DNA of 64,000 nt from Thermocaproicibacter melissae (GTDB lineage Bacteria > Bacillota > Clostridia > Oscillospirales > Acutalibacteraceae). Both the position numbers and the translations under genes were made by a program. Of this stretch, positions 37,466 through 45,201 are shown piece after piece. The notes under the pieces are model-generated. The model had not been told where the DNA came from, made no database searches, and was given only the letters and a program-made list of their open reading frames with translations. Each line of letters starts with the position of its first letter. Position 1 is the stretch's first letter. The stretch covers positions 810,001 to 874,000 of the forward strand of contig NZ_CP101827.1 of assembly GCF_024498295.1 (NCBI RefSeq). Direction: 5' to 3'.

Positions 37466-37494
37466 ATTCTATAATACAAGCTGTTCGGAATCAA
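37466..37494 (-). promoter_or_regulatory. Promoter of the cyclophilin gene
   Basis: TTGATT (37489-37494) and TAGAAT (37466-37471) on the minus strand are 17 bases apart. GGAGG before the start codon is part of the small palindrome GAGGATCCTC. Confidence 0.55.
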
Positions 37495-37593
37495 GCGCTT
37501 TGAAAATAATGCCAAATCATTTAATTCCCGGGAAACGAATTACCTCTCATTTTACCGCATATAGATGAAACGACGAAAAAAGGAGGGAAGGAA

Positions 37594-38529
37594 ATGTTTG
37601 AATATTACCCGGAGGGATGGAACATTGACACACTGGAAAACCGCATGGCAACGCAGAGTTTCTCAGCACTGAACGACGCTTGCCGTGAGGGGAAAATATT
37701 GGAAGGCCGCGCTATTGTCTGTGACGGAGCTCATAATCTTATTGTAGACCTTGGTTCTATGCAAGGCATAATTCCCCGCGAAGAAGGAGCAATCGGTATT
37801 CGGGAAGGAAAAGTGCGGGATATTGCTATTATTTCTCGGGTTAACCACCCGGTCTGCTTTATTGTAACCGGCTTTGAAAAAAAGCCGGACGGCTCGCTTT
37901 GTGCGATTCTTTCTAGGCGGGCAGCTCAGGAAAAATGCCAAAAAGAGAAGATATCCAAGCTGCAGCCCGGTGATGTTATAGATGCAAGAATCACGCATTT
38001 GGAAAGCTTCGGCGCATTTGCAGATATCGGCTGTGGGATTGTGGCCCTGCTTCCAATTGACTCCATCTCCGTCTCTCGAATCGACCACCCTCGAGAGCGT
38101 TTCTCGGTGGGTATGGACATCCGCGTGGTTATAAAATCCATTGAAAACGGACGCATCACTCTTAGCCACAAGGAACTTCTTGGAACTTGGGAAGAAAACG
38201 TGGCACAGTTCAACGCAGGAGAAACCGTAGCCGGAATTATCCGCTCGGTGGAGCCTTACGGCGTCTTTGTGGAACTGACACCGAATCTTGCCGGCCTTGC
38301 GGAAACGAAGGACGATGTATCACCCGGCCAGCAGGCAAGCGTCTACATAAAGAGTATCCTTCCGGCAAGGATGAAAGTGAAGCTCGTTATTATTGATACC
38401 TTTGATTTTTCCTACCGGCCCTCTCCTCCGAAATACTTCTTCACGGGAGACCATATGGACCGATTTGTGTATTCTCCGGAAGGATGTGAAAAGGAAATTG
38501 TCACAGATTTCAGAACGACTTCAACATAA
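37594..38529 (+). CDS. S1 RNA-binding domain protein (RpsA-related)
   Basis: This 311-residue protein has two clear S1 domains: PGDVIDARITHLESFGAFADIGCGIVALLP region (near 130-200) and GETVAGIIRSVEPYGVFVELTPNLAGLAE region (near 210-280). An S1-like segment lies near the start (EGKILEGRAIVCDG). Such short S1 proteins occur in Clostridia in place of a six-domain ribosomal protein S1 and may bind mRNA or the ribosome. The ATG follows AAAGGAGGGAAGGAA. It is monocistronic, with a terminator directly after it. Confidence 0.85.
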   Translation: MFEYYPEGWNIDTLENRMATQSFSALNDACREGKILEGRAIVCDGAHNLIVDLGSMQGIIPREEGAIGIREGKVRDIAIISRVNHPVCFIVTGFEKKPDGSLCAILSRRAAQEKCQKEKISKLQPGDVIDARITHLESFGAFADIGCGIVALLPIDSISVSRIDHPRERFSVGMDIRVVIKSIENGRITLSHKELLGTWEENVAQFNAGETVAGIIRSVEPYGVFVELTPNLAGLAETKDDVSPGQQASVYIKSILPARMKVKLVIIDTFDFSYRPSPPKYFFTGDHMDRFVYSPEGCEKEIVTDFRTTST

Positions 38530-38537
38530 AAACAGCG

Positions 38538-38572
38538 CGGGCCTCTCCTTTTGGAGGGGTCCGTTTATTTTT
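38538..38572 (+). terminator. Terminator of the S1-domain gene
   Basis: CGGGCCTCTCC (38538-38548) pairs with GGAGGGGTCCG (38553-38563), with two G-U pairs, around TTTT; T-rich sequence follows. The T tract overlaps the end of the convergent TPR gene. Confidence 0.8.
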
Positions 38573-39221
38573 TGGCGTATCTTGCCTGAAGTGTCGCGAT
38601 ACAACGGTCCAGCGAATCGCGAAACTCGGAGTTAAAGCAGATTTTTCCGGATGAATCCCGATATTTCACGGTTTTGTAATATGGACTGCGCTTTTGCTCT
38701 GTGAGAAAATCTAGGGCCTCCTGAACTCTTCCCAATCGGACAAGGACATCCGAAATTTCAATGATATAGTCGATGCGATACGGCTCCAAGCGATGCGCTT
38801 GATTATAAGCCGCACACGCTTTCTGATACTGGTGCATACCTGCATAAGCACTGCCGAGGAGAGAGAATATCTCAGCCCTGCTGCGCGCCGCAAGGTCAAC
38901 CTTGATTCCACGCTTTTCAACTATTCCCTTAGGAAGTGCATCCCAACCCTCGGAAGCAAGATATGCTTCCGCGCTGGCTACAATTTTCTCGCCATACTGC
39001 TGCCCCAGCCAACTGTATATCTTTGTTTTCAGATAGAGTTTTTCCGGCGTCTGTGGAGTTCCTTCGCAAAGCTCTGCCGCCCGGAGCAGCAAACTGTCGT
39101 CATCCGGTAATTGCTGCCGCAAAAGTTTTGCCTTCTCATCTTCTGCAGCATTGTGCGGAACAGACTCCCCAAGCAGCGCAAGAATCGACGCTGCAAGGCT
39201 TACATCATGCGCCACGCTCAT
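38565..39221 (-). CDS. TPR-like protein of the mcsA-mcsB operon
   Basis: This 218-residue protein has helical repeats that resemble tetratricopeptide repeats: AEIFSLLGSAYAGMHQYQKACAAYNQAHRLEP and the next unit IDYIIEISDVLVRLGRVQEALDFL (given as landmarks: GSAYAGMHQYQKA and DVLVRLGRVQEALD). No signal peptide or catalytic motif is seen. It starts 2 bases after the mcsB stop, so it is the third gene of the operon. A scaffold or adaptor role for the McsAB complex is an inference from position only. Confidence 0.65.
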   Translation of the reverse strand: MSVAHDVSLAASILALLGESVPHNAAEDEKAKLLRQQLPDDDSLLLRAAELCEGTPQTPEKLYLKTKIYSWLGQQYGEKIVASAEAYLASEGWDALPKGIVEKRGIKVDLAARSRAEIFSLLGSAYAGMHQYQKACAAYNQAHRLEPYRIDYIIEISDVLVRLGRVQEALDFLTEQKRSPYYKTVKYRDSSGKICFNSEFRDSLDRCIATLQARYAKK

Positions 39222-39223
39222 CT

Positions 39224-40243
39224 TTACCCCTCCGCATGGGCAAAAAATTCTCGGACAATCTGCGCACGCATGGCCTTTTCTTCATTTTCGGTAAGGCCCA
39301 TTCCCGCTTGCAAGACCAAATTGGCAGGATGTAGCCGCATGGTGAGCGCGTCAATATCCGCCACGCTCAAATTTTCCTCGAACCCTTCCGCGATCCCGAG
39401 TCGAACGATGGAAGCCAAATCCAAAAATTCATGATAATCAAGCAAACGAGCAGTGTGGAAAATCCCTATGGCACGTCCAATCATATCCTGAACCGATATA
39501 TTAGAAATCAGTTTCTTGCGTGCATCATATTCCTGAGCAATAATCTGTTTTGCGATTCCGTTCAGATTGTCGATTGCTTCCTGTTCCATAATACCGAGGG
39601 TCATTCGATTGGACAAGCGGTAAACAGACCCATGGGGGTGTAGGGCTGAGCTCAAAGTAATGCCGAGCATGCTCAGATTTGCAGCAATTCTGGTGGCAGC
39701 ACCGGTATCTTTGAGTGCGGGAAGATGAAGGTCCAGACATACAATCATTCCCGTGCCTAAAAGTGCCGGATTGCTAGTTAAATAGCCAAGTCTGTCATGA
39801 AACGCGAAACAAAGTGTTTTATTCAAAATTGTGTCGAGCTGGTCGGCATCCGCGTACGCCTTTTCCAGCGACAAACCTGGGGAGCGCACCTGTATGAGAA
39901 CGTGGTCTTCCCCATTCACCATGATGGTCTGCGATTCATCCTCAGAAACAAGTGCAAACCGCCCTTCTCGGTCATCTGCAAAATCTGCCTTAATGACGCC
40001 TCTTTCCGCCAGTGCAACTGCTTCTGCCGTTTTTAATTCTGGAAGATTTTCCAGAATAAAGGTGTGGGAAAACAAACGACTTTCGTTTTCCGCGGCATAG
40101 AGCAATTTCTGCACAACCGCCTGTTTTCCCATCGTATTCAGTTTCGCCGGAAATGGAATCCCACTGATATTTCTGGAAAGCCAAACACAGGAGGAAATGA
40201 CTACGTTCTGCTCCGGCCCCTGCGTTTCATACCATTTTTTCAT
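39224..40243 (-). CDS. mcsB: McsB-like protein arginine kinase, active-site motifs altered
   Basis: This 339-residue protein matches the phosphagen-kinase fold of McsB, which phosphorylates arginine to mark proteins for ClpCP. The family match is good at VNGEDH (109-114), GYLTS (153-157) and YRLSNRMTLG (208-217). Conserved ATP-binding or catalytic residues are changed: SSRIRLARN is SSCVWLSRN (17-25), HLRIQ is HVLIQ, CPTN..GTGLRAS is NPALLGTGMIVC, and YGEGS is HPHGS. I infer loss or change of kinase activity. The ATG at 40243 overlaps the mcsA stop as ATGA; a longer in-frame reading upstream is antisense-like junk inside mcsA. Confidence 0.85.
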   Translation of the reverse strand: MKKWYETQGPEQNVVISSCVWLSRNISGIPFPAKLNTMGKQAVVQKLLYAAENESRLFSHTFILENLPELKTAEAVALAERGVIKADFADDREGRFALVSEDESQTIMVNGEDHVLIQVRSPGLSLEKAYADADQLDTILNKTLCFAFHDRLGYLTSNPALLGTGMIVCLDLHLPALKDTGAATRIAANLSMLGITLSSALHPHGSVYRLSNRMTLGIMEQEAIDNLNGIAKQIIAQEYDARKKLISNISVQDMIGRAIGIFHTARLLDYHEFLDLASIVRLGIAEGFEENLSVADIDALTMRLHPANLVLQAGMGLTENEEKAMRAQIVREFFAHAEG

Positions 40244-40665
40244 TGATCTTCGTCCCCTATTTGCGGCCCGGATCCGCGAACAGCCAGTTCTCCGGCGCCC
40301 GTTGTCGATGAAAGCATACCGCCAGGAGTTTTTCCGCGGTGGAGATCGCTTCCGTGAATCTGTCGAATCATGGGAAGCAGGCGATTGGCAAAAATTTTGT
40401 AACACTCTTCACAACCGACTCTGCCGCTCCGTACAATGCTGCTGAACGTTGAACCGCAGCAGCTACACCTGACTTCATCATTCTCCGTATCGGCGAAAAA
40501 TTCATGAACAATATCACTAATCCGATATCCAAGGCCCGTGAACAGATTGCCGCAGCCAAGCTGACTGGCGCAGTCCGCACATAGCTCTAAACTTGTTATC
40601 TTTCCGTTGTGCACAATTTTAATATAAGTAGAAGCGGGCTTCTTGCCGCAGCATCTGCAAAGCAT
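40240..40665 (-). CDS. mcsA: McsA-like zinc protein, no UVR tail
   Basis: This 141-residue protein has two paired cysteine clusters typical of McsA, the activator of McsB: CRCCGKKPA with CADCA, and CSCCGSTF with CEECY. FANRLLPMIRQIHGSDLHRGK matches the McsA core. McsA normally ends in a UVR helix rich in E/A/R; here the last 35 residues are Gly/Ser-rich with no such helix. No ctsR or clpC is adjacent, unlike the usual ctsR-mcsA-mcsB-clpC order. The ATG follows AAGGAGG, with an extended -10 upstream. Confidence 0.85.
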   Translation of the reverse strand: MLCRCCGKKPASTYIKIVHNGKITSLELCADCASQLGCGNLFTGLGYRISDIVHEFFADTENDEVRCSCCGSTFSSIVRSGRVGCEECYKIFANRLLPMIRQIHGSDLHRGKTPGGMLSSTTGAGELAVRGSGPQIGDEDQ

Positions 40666-40688
40666 ATCCGTTCCTCCTTTTTCTTTTT

Positions 40689-40697
40689 ATTATACCA
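40689..40697 (-). promoter_or_regulatory. Extended -10 promoter of mcsA
   Basis: The minus strand reads TGGTATAAT (TATAAT at 40689-40694), 24 bases before the mcsA ATG. No good -35 is seen and no CtsR heptad repeat was recognised. Confidence 0.6.
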
Positions 40698-40853
40698 CAC
40701 TTCTTGCCGAAAGGTTTCTAGAATTCCTTTCTTTCCGGCCGCAAGTCCTACTGTCCCGCTAGCAAAATTTGCAGGCAAAGCTTTTTTAACCTGTAACATC
40801 CTTTATCCAACTACAATATTATGTACTGTAAAACCGAAAGGGGGAAATCATTT

Positions 40854-40991
40854 ATGTGCAACAATTGCGGATTCGGTGGCAACAATTGTGTTTGGATCAT
40901 CATCCTTATTCTTATCCTGTGCTGCTGCTGCGGCGGTAGCGGATTCTGCGGTGGCGGCTGCGGCTGCGGTAACGACGGCTGCGGATGCTAA
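40854..40991 (+). CDS. 45-residue Cys/Gly-rich membrane peptide
   Basis: This short gene is plus-strand and sits between divergent mcsA and convergent PBP. The ATG follows AAAGGGGGAAATCATTT. The peptide starts MCNNCGFGGNNC, has the hydrophobic stretch VWIIILILIL (13-22), then CCCCGGSGFCGGGCGCGNDGCGC; 13 of 45 residues are Cys. It resembles the small high-cysteine peptides annotated in Clostridia under the name chorion class high-cysteine HCB protein 13, and the Gly-rich YjcZ-type sporulation peptides. Function is unknown; a spore or envelope role is a guess. A hairpin directly follows the stop. Confidence 0.75.
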   Translation: MCNNCGFGGNNCVWIIILILILCCCCGGSGFCGGGCGCGNDGCGC

Positions 40992-40994
40992 CAC

Positions 40995-41023
40995 AAAAAA
41001 AGGCTGCGGCAATAGCCGCAGCC
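40995..41023 (-). terminator. Terminator of the thyX-PBP run, shared with the Cys-rich gene
   Basis: GGCTGCGGC (41002-41010) pairs with GCCGCAGCC (41015-41023) around AATA. On the minus strand seven T residues follow, so it is a strong terminator for the PBP gene. On the plus strand the hairpin lies 10 bases after the Cys-rich gene but lacks a U tract. Confidence 0.85.
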
Positions 41024-41062
41024 TATTCCATACATAATTCCGGATTTGCCGATCTGTTTCTT

Positions 41063-42664
41063 TCAGCTGACATAACCATATAACCCATCTGCTATTTCTT
41101 GAAAAACAGGCCCACACGTCTGGCCGCCGCCTTCTCCACCTTCCGAGAAAACGGCAATGACAAATTTTGGGTTCTCATAAGGGTAGAATCCGACAAACCA
41201 ACACTCGTTCAGTTCCTTACCGTCGATATACTTTCCTGTCTGCGCGGTTGCTGTTTTTGCGCCCGCTGTGCCATATTTAGGCTTGCCTTTTCGGCTTGTT
41301 CCCGAATCAATTGAAGCCTTCATAAAGCTTTTTAGAAGGGAAGCTGTCTTCTCAGACATGACTCGTACGCCGGTCTTCGTTTGCGCTTTCTCTGTGAAAT
41401 GAAGGTTTTCATCAACGATCCCTTCATACAGATATGGCTGCAAGTAAACACCGCCGTTCGCTATCGTATTCACCAGAGCTGCCGCTTGAAGCGGAGTAAC
41501 CGTCAGTTCTCCCTGACCGAAGGAAAAGTTTGCAAGAGCACGCGGAATCTTCAGCGAATTCAGAGCAGGAAGCGTTCCCGCGCTGTTTTCAATTCCGGGA
41601 GCAATTTCATAAGAGCTTCCGAAACCGAGAGATTTCGCCATGTTATAGAAATTTGCCTGCGGAACGCCTTGCATCAGCTTAACAAAATAGGTATTGCAGG
41701 AATTAGCAATTGCTTGCTGCATATTTTCGGCACCATGCTTTTCACCTTCAAAGCAATGAAAAGCCTGCCCGTCTACATCAATGGAGCCGGTGCAGTTATA
41801 AGAGGTATCGGGCGAAACACCGTATTCCAATGCAGAAGCCGCTGATACAAGTTTGAACACCGAACCCAAACTGTATGCGGAAAGGGTGCGGTTCAACAGC
41901 GGAGAATCCTCCTTATTTAGAACTGACGCAACATCAGTCTGAGAAAAGGTAGGTCGGCTCACCATGGCGAGAATCTTTCCGGTCTGCACCTCAAGAATAA
42001 CAACGGCGCCTTTTTTGAGGTGGGAAGTAGCAGATTTTTCTGCCACTTCTTGAATAGACTTATCGAGCGTAAGCACAACGCCTTTTTTCCGGCTTTTTGA
42101 ATTATTTTCAACTTTTTTGCCTGTACCTGCCAGGATACGTCCCAACGCATCGGTCTGGTAGGAAATCTTAATATCCCCCTTAGCGGAAGAAAGAAGGTTG
42201 TCAAATGATTTTTCGATTCCGGCGGCTCCTTTTCCGGAACCGTCGAGATAGCCAAGGACATGGGCTGCCGGACAATCTTCCGCATAGCGCTCATGTTCCG
42301 GAAAGACATCAATGTTGGGGGCTGAAACATTGGAGGGTAGCATTAAAGTAAACGGCTTTCCTTTGCTTAACAAGAATTGGATGGAGGACATTTCTGAAGC
42401 AGAGCAAACGCGAGAGAGTGCTGCGGCCGCTTCGCCGCTCGGAACAACCGAGGCAGGATAAATTGCTTTTCCAATTCCAGTGAGCGGATCAAGATTTCGG
42501 TCATAGATTGTTCCACGCGCTGACGACACCGTTAGCGTATAGGTATGCTGTTCCGCCGCCGCTTCAGCCAACCAATCTCCATTGGAAATCTGCCAAATGC
42601 CAAGAACAATTACAAAGGCCGCTGATACAAACAGACCAAACAACACAGTCGTGCGTTTATACAT
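41063..42664 (-). CDS. Class B penicillin-binding protein (peptidoglycan transpeptidase)
   Basis: This protein of about 533 residues has one N-terminal membrane helix (about 8-25), a dimerisation region (SSARGTIYDRN) and a transpeptidase domain. The catalytic set is YSLGSVFKLV (Ser nucleophile and Lys), NSCNTYF (SxN), and AKTATAQTGKY where the usual KTGT is KTAT. It cross-links peptidoglycan; homologues include PBP2/SpoVD-type proteins. It has no PASTA domain. The ATG at 42664 follows GGAGGG by 6 bases, and that site is buried in a hairpin (42671-42702). It is the last gene of the thyX-led run. Confidence 0.88.
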   Translation of the reverse strand: MYKRTTVLFGLFVSAAFVIVLGIWQISNGDWLAEAAAEQHTYTLTVSSARGTIYDRNLDPLTGIGKAIYPASVVPSGEAAAALSRVCSASEMSSIQFLLSKGKPFTLMLPSNVSAPNIDVFPEHERYAEDCPAAHVLGYLDGSGKGAAGIEKSFDNLLSSAKGDIKISYQTDALGRILAGTGKKVENNSKSRKKGVVLTLDKSIQEVAEKSATSHLKKGAVVILEVQTGKILAMVSRPTFSQTDVASVLNKEDSPLLNRTLSAYSLGSVFKLVSAASALEYGVSPDTSYNCTGSIDVDGQAFHCFEGEKHGAENMQQAIANSCNTYFVKLMQGVPQANFYNMAKSLGFGSSYEIAPGIENSAGTLPALNSLKIPRALANFSFGQGELTVTPLQAAALVNTIANGGVYLQPYLYEGIVDENLHFTEKAQTKTGVRVMSEKTASLLKSFMKASIDSGTSRKGKPKYGTAGAKTATAQTGKYIDGKELNECWFVGFYPYENPKFVIAVFSEGGEGGGQTCGPVFQEIADGLYGYVS

Positions 42665-42670
42665 CAAAAT

Positions 42671-42702
42671 CCCTCCGTTAGGCTATTGTGCCAAACGGAG
42701 GG
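42671..42702 (-). promoter_or_regulatory. Hairpin that sequesters the PBP ribosome-binding site
   Basis: On the minus strand CCCTCCGTT pairs with AACGGAGGG (9 bp), extended by GGC/GCC after one mismatch around a 6-base loop. The 3' arm is the Shine-Dalgarno sequence of the PBP gene. It fills the 42-base gap after the U32 stop codon. Only four T residues follow, so a terminator role is weaker than a translational one. Confidence 0.6.
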
Positions 42703-42706
42703 ATTT

Positions 42707-43939
42707 TTAACCGTCAATTTTCTTTCGCAAGATTGCACCGACACCGATTTCTCGGTCTGTTGGTACAAGAACTGTCATTTCTGCATGGTTTGCACTTGTC
42801 AGCGGATTGCCATTTTCGTCATAAATCTCATTCATTGGAAGAAGATACGGTTCTTTTCCTGGTTCCAAAACATCTGCCACATCACCCGGGAAAAAGCGGT
42901 TGCGCTGAGACAAAACAGCGTACCCGTCACGCATACCTGTACAGATAGCGATTACTTCCCAGCCTCGTTCATATCCGCCGGTTTCGTACACCTGGCCGGG
43001 TGTGCCGCCGAGGCAGAAACCTGTGCTATATTTTCGGTGGCTAATCTTATTGAGTTCCTCACGAATCCACGCAGGCAGCGGCGAATCCGGATGTTCCGCA
43101 TACCAATCAAGCGCACAGCGGTAAGCATTCGTCGTTACCGCAGCATAGTATGCGGATTTCGCACGCCCTTCGATTTTCAGGCTGGTTACCCCGGCGCGTA
43201 TGAGCTGAGGCAATTCTTCAATCAGGCACAAGTCTCTGGAGTTGAGAATATAGGTACCGCCGTCTTCCTCGCCGATTGGAAGATATACCCCCGGTCTTTT
43301 TTCTTCCATCAGCGCGTATTTCCAGCGGCATGGCTGGGCACAGTCTCCACGGTTTGCATCGCGCCCCGTAAAAAACTCAGAGAGAAGACATCTTCCCGAA
43401 AACGAGACGCACATGGCGCCGTGAACAAAAACTTCAAGCTCAAGTTCTTTTGAAGTCTTTGCGCGGATTTCCGCTATGTCCTCTAGACTCAGTTCACGGG
43501 CAAGAACAACCCGTTTTGCACCAAGTTCGTAAAAACTCTGAGCAGCAGCCCAGTTTGTTACGCCCGCCTGTGTTGAAATATGGATTTCTACATCAGGAAT
43601 CAGCTTCTTCGCAAGGGCGAGTACCCCCATATCAGCAACGATTACTGCGTCTACTCCGGCATCGCGTATGCTCCGCAGAAAATCCGGTAAATGAGGTAGA
43701 TCGGAGTTCCGCATGATATTGTTACAGGTCAGGTAAACACGTACATGATTGCTGTGTGCATACTCCACCGCTTGGGCCAGTTCTTCCGGCCCGAAATTCG
43801 GCGAAGAAGCCCGCATGCCATATTCTTTTCCCGCAAGATATACAGCGTCTGCGCCGAATTTCACCGCATTCATCAGGCGCTCCATATCTCCTGCAGGAGC
43901 CAGTAATTCCGGCCCTATTCTATTTGTTCTCTGTGTCAT
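42707..43939 (-). CDS. Peptidase U32 family protein (TrhP-like tRNA hydroxylation factor)
   Basis: This 410-residue protein belongs to family U32: PELLAPAGDMERLMNAVKFGADAVYLAG, VFVHGAMCVSFSGRCLLSEF and NRGDCAQPCRWKY are its hallmarks (key groups LLAPAGD, HGAMCVSFSGRC, GDCAQPCR). The four cysteines of these last motifs probably hold an iron-sulfur cluster. TrhP/YrrO homologues act in prephenate-dependent 5-hydroxyuridine formation in tRNA; a protease role is doubtful. It overlaps mltG by 4 bases (ATGA type). Only one of the usual two paralogues (YrrN/YrrO) is here. Confidence 0.87.
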   Translation of the reverse strand: MTQRTNRIGPELLAPAGDMERLMNAVKFGADAVYLAGKEYGMRASSPNFGPEELAQAVEYAHSNHVRVYLTCNNIMRNSDLPHLPDFLRSIRDAGVDAVIVADMGVLALAKKLIPDVEIHISTQAGVTNWAAAQSFYELGAKRVVLARELSLEDIAEIRAKTSKELELEVFVHGAMCVSFSGRCLLSEFFTGRDANRGDCAQPCRWKYALMEEKRPGVYLPIGEEDGGTYILNSRDLCLIEELPQLIRAGVTSLKIEGRAKSAYYAAVTTNAYRCALDWYAEHPDSPLPAWIREELNKISHRKYSTGFCLGGTPGQVYETGGYERGWEVIAICTGMRDGYAVLSQRNRFFPGDVADVLEPGKEPYLLPMNEIYDENGNPLTSANHAEMTVLVPTDREIGVGAILRKKIDG

Positions 43940-45201
43940 TTTATTCCGGCCTTTTTCAGATTTGCCTGATGCTGTGACAGCGTTTTGGCAAGATAAAGTT
44001 TATTCTTTTTATCATAGCAAAAATAATAGTAGGAAGATTCGGAAGGATTCAGAGCCGCATCAATGGCATCGGAACCCGGGTTGCAGATCGCTCCTGCCGG
44101 CAGGCCGACAACATTGTAAGTATCGTACTTACTCTGGTAATTCTCACCCAAACTCGCCGGAACCTGTTTTTTCGTACGGTAAGGGTAAAATACCGTCGGG
44201 TCTGAACCAAGGTGCTTGAGGGCCGGATCCTTACTTTTCAGTCGATTATGGAATACCGCCGAGATATCGTACATATCCTCTGTGGTAGCAGCCTCGGCCT
44301 GAATCAAAGACGCCAAGGTAAGCATTTGGTCAATTGTCAGATTTTCGGAAGCTGCTTTTTCCCGAATCTGTTTCGTCAGTTTCCGGTTGCAATTTGAAAC
44401 CATCTTTTTTACAACGTTTATGGGGTCATCATTCTTAAAGAATTCGTAAGTATCCGGGAAAAGATAGCCTTCGAGCCTGTAATATTTGTCAGAATTCTTT
44501 GGAATTTCCGCAAGCATATCATAATCACTGTCAAGTTCTGTGGTGTTGAAGGCTTTCAGAGCATCCTCCGCAGAGCAGACACCGTTTTTCTCAAGTTTAT
44601 CTGCGATTTCCAAGGCATTGAGTCCTTCAGAGAATGTAATCTTCACTGTGTCAACACGCTTTGTGGGTGACTGAATGGAGTTAATCAGCGCCTCATAATC
44701 CATATTCGTCGTAATCTGGTATGAACCTCCACTGTATGTGGACGGAGCTTTTGTCAGCTTAGAATAAAGCTTAAAGAAAGTCATATCATTGATTGCCCCA
44801 GCCTTATATAAAAGCTGCGCCACTTCGGACGAAGTTGCGTTTTTAGGCACTTCTATTGTGACGTTGACCGCATCCCTGCCAACGGCGAGCATATCATTAA
44901 CACCGAAAACGAGATACTTTCCCGCGAGAAGGGAAAATATCATCACAAAGCAGAACCACATCATACGGAAAAAAGACCTATTCTTTTTGGCTTTTTCCGC
45001 ATCGCGCAGCTGATGTGCCATTTGAGCTCGGTCATTAATGCGTTCATGAAGTTTTTCCGCTTCTGCAGGATCGCTGTAACTATGAATTACCGAATCATCG
45101 TCGATTTCGTCATCATCAATGTGGATGTGGAAATTCTGAATCTTTTTTTGACGCTCGTTTTCAAAATCCTGCCTGTCATTCATACGCATCCTCCTGTACA
45201 T
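43936..45201 (-). CDS. mltG: Endolytic peptidoglycan transglycosylase MltG
   Basis: This 421-residue protein has a cytoplasmic N-terminal region of about 75 charged residues, one membrane helix (about 78-100), a LysM-like subdomain and a YceG catalytic domain. The catalytic Glu is in ASLIQAEAAT. VFHNRLKSKDPALKHLGSDPTV and GLPAGAICNPGSDAIDAALNP are typical. MltG cuts nascent glycan strands and sets their length. It partners here with a PBP encoded two genes downstream, which fits its role in the elongation machinery. It starts at the last base of the 5-FCL gene. Confidence 0.95.
   Translation of the reverse strand: MYRRMRMNDRQDFENERQKKIQNFHIHIDDDEIDDDSVIHSYSDPAEAEKLHERINDRAQMAHQLRDAEKAKKNRSFFRMMWFCFVMIFSLLAGKYLVFGVNDMLAVGRDAVNVTIEVPKNATSSEVAQLLYKAGAINDMTFFKLYSKLTKAPSTYSGGSYQITTNMDYEALINSIQSPTKRVDTVKITFSEGLNALEIADKLEKNGVCSAEDALKAFNTTELDSDYDMLAEIPKNSDKYYRLEGYLFPDTYEFFKNDDPINVVKKMVSNCNRKLTKQIREKAASENLTIDQMLTLASLIQAEAATTEDMYDISAVFHNRLKSKDPALKHLGSDPTVFYPYRTKKQVPASLGENYQSKYDTYNVVGLPAGAICNPGSDAIDAALNPSESSYYYFCYDKKNKLYLAKTLSQHQANLKKAGIK

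Noticed and set aside
40244-40405. N-terminal extension of mcsB
   Set aside because: The 54 extra residues lie out of frame within mcsA and are not McsB-like. The ATG at 40243 overlaps the mcsA stop, as expected for coupled genes.
40848-41117. Open frame on the minus strand across the Cys-rich gene and the PBP end
   Set aside because: It has no ribosome site, crosses a strong terminator and is composed of Ala repeats that mirror the Cys/Gly codons on the plus strand.
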